From: Welwitschia mirabilis
Taxonomy: Eukaryota > Gnetophyta > Gnetopsida > Welwitschiales
Length of the DNA stretch: 50,769 nucleotides
Direction: 5' to 3'
Assembly: GCA_051453625.1 (NCBI GenBank)
Contig: JBOZIK010000001.1
Location: 66,269,211-66,319,979, forward strand
Shown: positions 46,741 to 50,769 of the stretch, piece after piece
Layout of the letters: every line of letters starts with the position of its first letter
Numbering within the stretch: position 1 is the first letter of the stretch
The notes under the pieces: generated by a model
Databases searched by the model: none
The model's input: the letters and a program-made list of their open reading frames with translations, nothing else
What the model was told of the DNA's origin: nothing
Position numbers and translations under genes: made by a program

Positions 46741-48165
46741 TATAAGAAACATTTTGTAGAGGAATACAATGAAGTGTAGTAAATATAGGATTGTATTATG
46801 AAGCTAGTAATTATAATTTAAAGTTATATTAGAGTAAATAAGAGAAAATAGTCAATAACATGAGTAAAACTAAATAATAATATTACCCATGAGCATTAAT
46901 CTTCTAAAAGCATAACTCTTTATTACCCAGTTTTTAATCTCATTTCAATTTATTACGCAATCCTTTCTTTCATTAAATTTCAAAGCTTGGTGATAGTCAA
47001 AATCATTATAGATATATTAATTCTTAAGATCATAGTCAGAAATGCAAATATTGTTAAAAGTTTCTATATGTTGTATGATCTAAGCTCTATCTCTAACCAA
47101 TTTTCTTAAGAATATGATCATTATAAGAGGTTTTAGATTAAGAAAATGAAAAGGAGAATGAGAATATTTTTTTTCATGATGTAATAGAGTAGAGGTTAAT
47201 TATATAAACTAATAAATTAAATAATAAATATTATTTAATAATTATAATATTTTTAGCAATAGTGATGGAGCATATGGGAATTGAACATCAAACCTATTTC
47301 TCCACTTCTCTCCTTAACCATTGGATCAAGTAACTCACATGTTATACAAATGAAAACGTCTCAATTATAATTTAACTATCATCGTATTACAAAAGAAAAA
47401 TACTTGAATTTTTTTACTATTTAAAATAGACTAGCATTAATTAATGCCAAGAAAGACATTTTTAAAGAATTAGTCACTACTAAAATAGAATCCATTTGTA
47501 TTATTTTATTTCATTCTTAATGATCTTGAGGAAATGATAATATCTATGATATTGAAGGTCTATAAGCTTTGCAAAATGATGTGCATGATAACACACTATA
47601 AGTCGAACAAGGAATCACTCTATTGGAGCTATGATGCTTCTATTTATTTTATGAACTTTCAAGTATTGAGACTCATGAAAATGCTTATTTACCTAGCATA
47701 CTTGCTAGACTACATTAGGTTTGGCTCCATGTTATACATTCCTACTCTATAATAGTTATTTGATGGACTTATATAATTTGAATTCTATAGATGAGGAGGA
47801 AGATGACTAAATCATTTCATTTGCTTTCATTAATCCTCTTCAATCTCTTTGTTAAAGCAAGATAAGAAGGATGAGTATCTTTATCATTTGTAGGGTAATG
47901 ATATTAATTATATATGCTGCATCAAGATAGCCTCAAATACTAAGGTAAATTTCATAAGGCTTAGAAGATGGAAATTTAATTGAAAGGATATAGAAACTAT
48001 AGAGTTATGATAGGTCCCTTGTAATGGCCATCTCTAACCATGATAATTGTGGATGAAGAGCTTATGAAAACATGCCATTAGAAGAAGGTTTCATCAAAAT
48101 AAATGATTAAAGTGTTTATAAAAAACCATCATTGGATAGAAAGAGAAAACCAATGACTTTTCAAA
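46741..48165. other. Unassigned AT-rich DNA between element R and the RRP44-like pseudogene
   Basis: No LTR of the R family is found here, so R lacks a visible 3' end. A 72-codon open frame at 47534-47752 could belong to the same source as the RRP44-like sequence downstream, but I see no RRP44 motif in it. A tRNA-like promoter remnant lies at 47263-47340. Confidence 0.35.
47263..47340 (-). other. Possible tRNA-derived (SINE-like) sequence with A- and B-box
   Basis: On the minus strand TTGATCCAATGGTTAAGG resembles a pol III A box (T.GC..AGTGGTTA.G). About 30 bp on, TGTTCAATTCCC resembles the B box (GGTTCGANTCC). No cloverleaf T-stem forms, so it is not a tRNA gene. A tRNA-derived SINE head is the likeliest reading, but no second copy or clear tail is seen. 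Confidence 0.3.
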
Positions 48166-48171
48166 AAATGT

Positions 48172-48703
48172 GTTAAAATTTTGCCACCATTACCATGGAC
48201 ATTTCCTATTGAAAAGCTAAAACATTCTAATAGGGAAGACTTACATAATCTATGGGTGTTCAATGTAGATCCTCTTGGGTGTAATGATATTAATGATACA
48301 TTTAGCTATGTTGCATGTCCTAATAGGACTTTTGCAGTTGTATTTTCATATTGCTAACGTGATAAATTATGTACATCCTAGGAGACCTTTTGATGGTAAA
48401 GCTTCAAAGCATGGAATATTAGATTATCTTATTAAACATAGAATAGACATGCTTTCCAAACCCCTTATTGAAGATATCTATTCTTTATGTGCTAATGTAA
48501 AAAGACTAGCCTTTCTAGTTATTTGGAAAATAATAGTAGATGTTATTTATATAAGATTTATGAAAAGTATCATAAAATATTGTTCTACCTTATCTTGCAT
48601 TAAGACACAAACATGATTAAATGATAGTAAACTTTCAGATCCTATGGCAGTTGATCTTCAAAATTTGAACTCATTAGCAAAGATTATGAGGAATAAGAAA
48701 TAA
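48172..48703 (+). pseudogene. RRP44/DIS3-like exosome RNase, RNB-domain fragment without visible introns
   Basis: RRP44/DIS3 is the 3'-5' exonuclease of the RNA exosome. The first frame reads ILPPLPWTFPIEKLKHSNRE, then DLHNLWVFNVDPLGCNDIND, matching the conserved LPPLPW and REDLRHL.VFSVDPPGCKDIDDA entry of the RNB domain; one catalytic-site Asp is Asn. After a frameshift near 48340 come HIANVINYVHPRRPFDGKAS, HRIDMLSKPLIEDIYSLCAN, VKRLAFLVIWKI and SIIKYCSTLS. Past a TGA at 48614, NDSKLSDPMAVDLQNLNSLA continues the match. About 175 codons run with no intron-sized break, which suggests a retrocopy. The N-terminal PIN and cold-shock domains and the C-terminal part are not found. Frameshift and stops make it non-functional. 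Confidence 0.85.
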
Positions 48704-50050
48704 AGATTATAAGACAAGTAAGCCTCAGAGTGACATGTTGAGGGAAGAAAATCTATTTACTTCACCATTCATTAAATCCTATAAAGCCCTTTGTTCTAAT
48801 ATCCTTATGTAAGTAACTCATTAAAATTATAAATTTCTTTGATCTTGCAATGTGACAGGGAAGAAGAATAAAATAAGCTATTCTTAGTATACATAGTATT
48901 CACTCATTTACTTGATATTTGCATTTTTTCTAGGATTTAAATAAAATTAATTTATAATGAGGGCTTGAAAGTTAATTTTTATGTTTTTTTTTTTCTTACA
49001 AGCACACTCTTTTGACTCTTTGAGGTATTGTAAGGACCTTTAAACATGACCAAATTCTCAGCATTCAAGAAGAAATTTGCATTCAAGAATAAGATCTCAT
49101 GAATATTTAGCATGAAGAATGAATGGAGGTATAGGACATTTGTTGTCATTGAGGCCTAAGCTTCTTGCTTATGATATATAAAGAAAATGGAAAATTTGGT
49201 GAAATATTTGTTTTATCTGAGGATTTAGCATTTAGGCAAGAAGAAAATTCTTATTTATTAAATCATTTATTTTTCTTCTTAATCTTGAAAATAATATTTC
49301 TTTAAAGGCTCACTTTTCATGTGAGATTGGAAATCATGATGAAACAATTAGGTAAGTTCTTATTAACATATAGTCTTAACAAGAAAATACAACCTATTGT
49401 AAAATTTCTTTAGAATGTGCATAGAAAATACTCAAAGAAAAAAAAAAAAACTTTTATGATTAGATTTAAAATGTACCACATAGAGTCAAACATTGTATAT
49501 TGTAGATGGTTTAAAAGTCCAAGTGAAGGAGAAACAAATTAAGTTATAGGTCCTAGGGAAAACCATGGAGGGATCCCTCAATTGTTAAGGAGAGATTTGA
49601 GAAACCTCCTATGCATAAGAGAAAAAGCACAAATGGTAATTCTTAGTTGGAATGATAGGATTTATTGAGCTAGAATAGTTGGGATAGAATGAATATCCTT
49701 AACATAGAGAATTAAGAAGAAATCAATCCATAGAGAATTCCTGCACTTGAAGGAGTAGAGTTGGGAAGCCTGTCTGTTCTTAATCTTTAGATGGAATTCT
49801 AACGAGAATACATTCGAGATTGGGAATTTGAAATAATTCCATGCAAAACTCGTAATCCTCTAAGAAGGGAATAACAGTAGAGGTATGTCATTAGTAACTA
49901 ATGAAAAATGCATTAGATGGAATTGAGTCTTTAGAAAAAATCCATTTGTAAAGGTTACATGTAAACCTACAATAGTTGGAAGAGATTAAAAAAGATTAAG
50001 ATTAGGCTTGGATAAAAGCTGATCATTAAGAATTCAGTAAGGGGGATTTT
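48704..50050. other. Unassigned DNA before the copia element, probably including its LTR body
   Basis: No coding match. 49052-49100 has a short internal repeat (CATTCAAGAA, then AATTTGCATTCAAGAATAAG). A plausible copia LTR start is TGTTAAGGAGAG at 49583, which would give a 664-bp LTR, but no second LTR is in the window to test this. A13 at about 49439-49451. Confidence 0.35.
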
Positions 50051-50246
50051 CCCAAACCACTATAAATATTATGTGCTTTTAAGCGATATTTTTCTGTTTT
50101 TTGTTATTTCATTTTTTAGAATACTTTCTATTTTCTTACATAAGTTTTTAGTAATTTATTTCAAGCAAGTTAATATTGTGAAGTTATTTGAATATTTTTT
50201 TTTAGAAACCTATTCATCTCCCTCCTCTAGGGTTCTTGATTCCACA
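50051..50246 (+). mobile_element. 3' end of a Ty1/copia (SIRE-like) 5' LTR
   Basis: A CACTATAAATATT TATA-like box at 50059 is followed by a T-rich stretch and CCTCCTCTAGGGTTC, then TTCCACA at the LTR end. Copia LTRs of plants commonly end with a CCCTCTAGG.G block shortly before the PBS. The LTR start is not fixed. Confidence 0.7.
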
Positions 50247-50262
50247 ATTAGTATTAAAGCTA
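50247..50262 (+). other. Copia primer-binding site (initiator-Met type)
   Basis: ATTAGTATTAAAGCT follows the LTR end and corresponds to ATTGGTATCAGAGCT with three transition-type differences. Confidence 0.7.
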
Positions 50263-50312
50263 CATTAAGTCTATGTTAAGATCCTAATAAATCAAGATCC
50301 TTGAACCTAAAA

Positions 50313-50769
50313 ATGAGTAACCTGTCTAATGGTTTTTCCATTGGTTATTCAACTATGTTTTATTGATAAAAAAACTATGCTTATTAAAAAGAATGAATGA
50401 GAATCTTCCTTAGATCTTTAGATGCTAAAATTGAAGAGGTTATTTACAATGGATATACTATACCTACTTTATCAAAAATTGATGTCAATGATAATACCAT
50501 TTTAGTTTTAAAAACTTAAGAACAATGGACTTCCACTGATAGATTTAGAGCTATAATAGATGCTTGTACTCTTAATGCTATATTTTATGCAGTTTGTGCA
50601 GACGAATTCAAGTGGATTGTAAATTACAAACATGCAAAGAAGCATGGGATATTCTTGAAGTTGCTCATGAAGGGACATCCATTGTCAAATAAGACAAACT
50701 CCAAATTCTTATCTCCAAATTTGAAGACATTTATATGGATAAAAATGAGACTTTATAGGAATTCTTTTC
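50313..50769 (+). pseudogene. Ty1/copia gag (UBN2-type), N-terminal part, cut by the window end
   Basis: From ATG at 50313 the frame reads MSNLSNGFSIGYST, then MRIFLRSLDAKIEEVIYNGY and EQWTSTDRF, then CTLNAIFYAVCADEF. Read across a frame change, the pieces that follow resemble K.A.EAWDILE.AHEGTS.VK and LQILISKFEDIYMDKNETL. This is the gag of SIRE/Maximus-type copia elements (MSNL....PP.FDG.NY..WK.RM..FL.SLD...W..V..G; ALSADEF.RIS.C..AKE.WD.LE..HEGT..VK). Stops after residue 17 and later show it is inactive. The rest of the element lies outside the window. Confidence 0.85.

Noticed and set aside
47263-47340. A functional tRNA gene
   Set aside because: A- and B-box-like sequences are present, but no cloverleaf T-arm or acceptor stem can be formed.

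Overview
This window looks like intergenic, repeat-packed DNA from a large, AT-rich flowering-plant genome. No intact protein-coding gene is visible. Almost everything recognisable is decayed LTR retrotransposon: Ty3/gypsy of the Athila/Tat type, one Ty3/gypsy chromovirus-like element, a short-internal-domain LTR element, and the start of a Ty1/copia SIRE-like element. The plant call rests on these lineages, on their initiator-Met and Asp tRNA primer-binding sites, and on a decayed RRP44/DIS3 (exosome RNase) copy that reads most like plant RRP44. All identifications come from reading translations by eye; no database search was possible.

Layout. (1) 1-10953: three direct copies of one LTR region (element L), each carrying an (TATTA)n microsatellite. 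Two copies are followed by only about 115-186 bp holding a PBS and a polypurine tract before the next LTR start. (2) About 11.7-28.3 kb: element P, an Athila/Tat-like pol (PR-RT-RH-INT) on the + strand with a downstream ORF remnant. Its integrase is split by element Q (14236-24854), a minus-strand chromovirus-like element with about 395-bp LTRs and a visible target-site duplication. Q itself carries an unexplained 1.7-kb insertion in its RT and a 3.5-kb leader holding a 20-bp minisatellite. (3) 29149-46740: element R, Athila/Tat-like, with LTR, tRNA-Asp-like PBS, gag, protease and RT. Its RT is split by composite S (34587-44287), of the same LTR family and also flanked by a target-site duplication; R's RT, RNase H and integrase resume after it. 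S holds three LTR segments. The internal region between its last two LTRs has no recognisable gag, PR or RT but carries a long decayed reading frame I do not recognise, with a 27-residue tandem repeat. (4) 46.7-50.8 kb: unassigned AT-rich DNA with a tRNA-like promoter remnant, an intronless-looking RRP44/DIS3 RNB-domain pseudogene (48172-48703), then a copia LTR end, PBS and gag start cut by the window edge.

How it fits together: the order of events is readable. P and R inserted first, Q and S then inserted into their pol genes, and later insertions or rearrangements followed. All coding remnants carry many stops and frameshifts, and several catalytic residues are replaced, often by C-to-T or G-to-A type changes. 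Twelve N runs interrupt the sequence. At least two are flanked by duplicated sequence and look like unmerged assembly ends.
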